Assembly (NCBI GenBank): GCA_030038765.1 | Contig: JASHRA010000236.1 | Span: forward strand, 1-5,233 | Direction: 5' to 3' | Origin: Candidatus Dormiibacterota bacterium | GTDB taxonomy: Bacteria; Chloroflexota; Dormibacteria; Aeolococcales; Bog-877 | Length of the DNA stretch: 5,233 nucleotides | Part shown: positions 4,650 through 5,233 of the stretch, in pieces | Position numbering within the stretch: position 1 is the stretch's first letter | Layout: each line of letters starts with the position of its first letter | Made by a program: the position numbers and the translations under genes | The notes under the pieces: model-generated | Seen by the model: only the letters and a program-made list of their open reading frames with translations | The model's database searches: none | What the model was told of the DNA's origin: nothing

Positions 4650-5233
4650 ATGATCCGGATCGGCGCCCACGTCTCCACCGAAGGGGGCCTGCTCTCCGCC
4701 TTCGACCGGGCCCGCGAGATCGGCGCCGAGGCGGTCCAGATCCACCCCACGCCGCCCCAGACCTGGCGCCGGCTCCACCCCGACCCGGACACGCTGGCCG
4801 AGTTCCACCGCCTGCGCTCCGAGGCCGGGCTGGAGGACTTCTTCCTCCACGCCGTCTACCTCATCAACCTGGCCACCGCCCGGGAGGACCTGCTGGCCCA
4901 GTCCCGGGGCTCGCTGCGCAGCTCCCTGGAGCTGGCCAACCAGCTGGGGGTGAGCGGCGTCATCTTCCACCCCGGCTCGCACAAGGGCCAGGGCTTCGAC
5001 GCCGTGCTGCCCCAGATGGGCGAGACCATGCGCCAGGCCCTGGACCAGGCCGGGGGGGAGAGCTGGCTCATCATCGAGAACAGCGCCGGCTCGGGCGACA
5101 ACGTGGGCAGCAGCTTCGCCCAGGTCCGCCGCATGATGGAGGCGGCCGACGATCCCCGGGTCCGGCTCTGCCTCGACACGGCCCACGCCTTCACCGCCGG
5201 CTACGACCTGCGCACCGAGGAGGGGCTGGCGGA
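4650..5233 (+). CDS. nfo: Endonuclease IV (AP endonuclease), 3' partial
   Basis: The first 194 residues and two bases of the next codon are present; family members are about 280 long, so roughly a third is missing beyond the right edge. The start IRIGAHVSTEGGL is the family's first beta strand. Zinc ligands equivalent to those of E. coli Nfo are seen: His67 (FLHAVYLIN), His107 (FHPGSH), Glu143 (IENSAG), Asp176 and His179 (CLDTAHAFTAGYD). The remaining ligands lie outside the window. The enzyme is a trinuclear-zinc TIM barrel that cuts the backbone 5' of abasic sites in base excision repair in the cytoplasm. The loop that reads FTKNQRQW in E. coli is HPTPPQTWRR here, a divergent DNA-contact loop. 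The ATG is 2 nt after the lipoprotein stop, with only a distant AAGGA at 4633-4637, so translation is probably coupled. Confidence 0.96.
   Translation, partial: MIRIGAHVSTEGGLLSAFDRAREIGAEAVQIHPTPPQTWRRLHPDPDTLAEFHRLRSEAGLEDFFLHAVYLINLATAREDLLAQSRGSLRSSLELANQLGVSGVIFHPGSHKGQGFDAVLPQMGETMRQALDQAGGESWLIIENSAGSGDNVGSSFAQVRRMMEAADDPRVRLCLDTAHAFTAGYDLRTEEGLA

Noticed and set aside
4614..5194. Minus-strand open frames across the right end
   Set aside because: They are antisense to the clear endonuclease IV sequence and have no recognisable domain.
1..5233. Mobile elements, CRISPR arrays, tRNA or rRNA genes
   Set aside because: I saw no regularly spaced repeats, transposase motifs, terminal inverted repeats or RNA-gene signatures on either strand.

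Overview
The window comes from a very GC-rich bacterium whose coding strand shows an almost complete preference for G or C at the third codon position. Every gene I can support lies on the + strand and the packing is tight. The gene types suggest a Gram-positive-type or related lineage such as Chloroflexota, Dormibacterota or Actinomycetota. They include an ArsA/Get3 ATPase with an HSP20-like tail, a YwhC-type site-2 protease, a LppX/LprG-like lipoprotein and endonuclease IV. No marker gene is present, so this placement is inference.

Layout: positions 1-110 hold the last codons of an upstream gene that ends in a single C-terminal membrane helix. A 16-bp perfect palindrome (121-136) and a TATACT -10 box (141-146) follow. 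The box lies seven bases before the ATG at 154, so the transcript is probably leaderless. The first gene unit (154-3842) has five genes with junctions of -1, +6, -4 and +4 nt: a Get3/ArsA-type ATPase with a C-terminal alpha-crystallin-like domain, a 76-residue helical protein of unknown function, an M50 metalloprotease, a Nudix hydrolase and a CaCA-family cation exchanger. A GC-rich, hairpin-forming gap of 100 nt follows, with a possible -10 box and a strong Shine-Dalgarno site. The second unit begins at 3943 with a LolA/LppX-like lipoprotein, followed 2 nt later by endonuclease IV (nfo), which runs off the right edge.

The first operon can be read loosely as a membrane-protein and envelope-maintenance group: a Get3-like targeting ATPase or chaperone, its co-translated small partner, an intramembrane protease and an ion exchanger, with a Nudix house-cleaning enzyme. 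The functional link is inferred only from operon structure. The most interesting points are the Get3d-like ATPase coupled to an uncharacterised 76-residue protein, the putative tail-anchored protein just upstream, the leaderless promoter with its palindrome, and a sharply bounded patch of rare A/T-rich codons inside the lipoprotein gene. I see no mobile element, CRISPR array, tRNA or rRNA.
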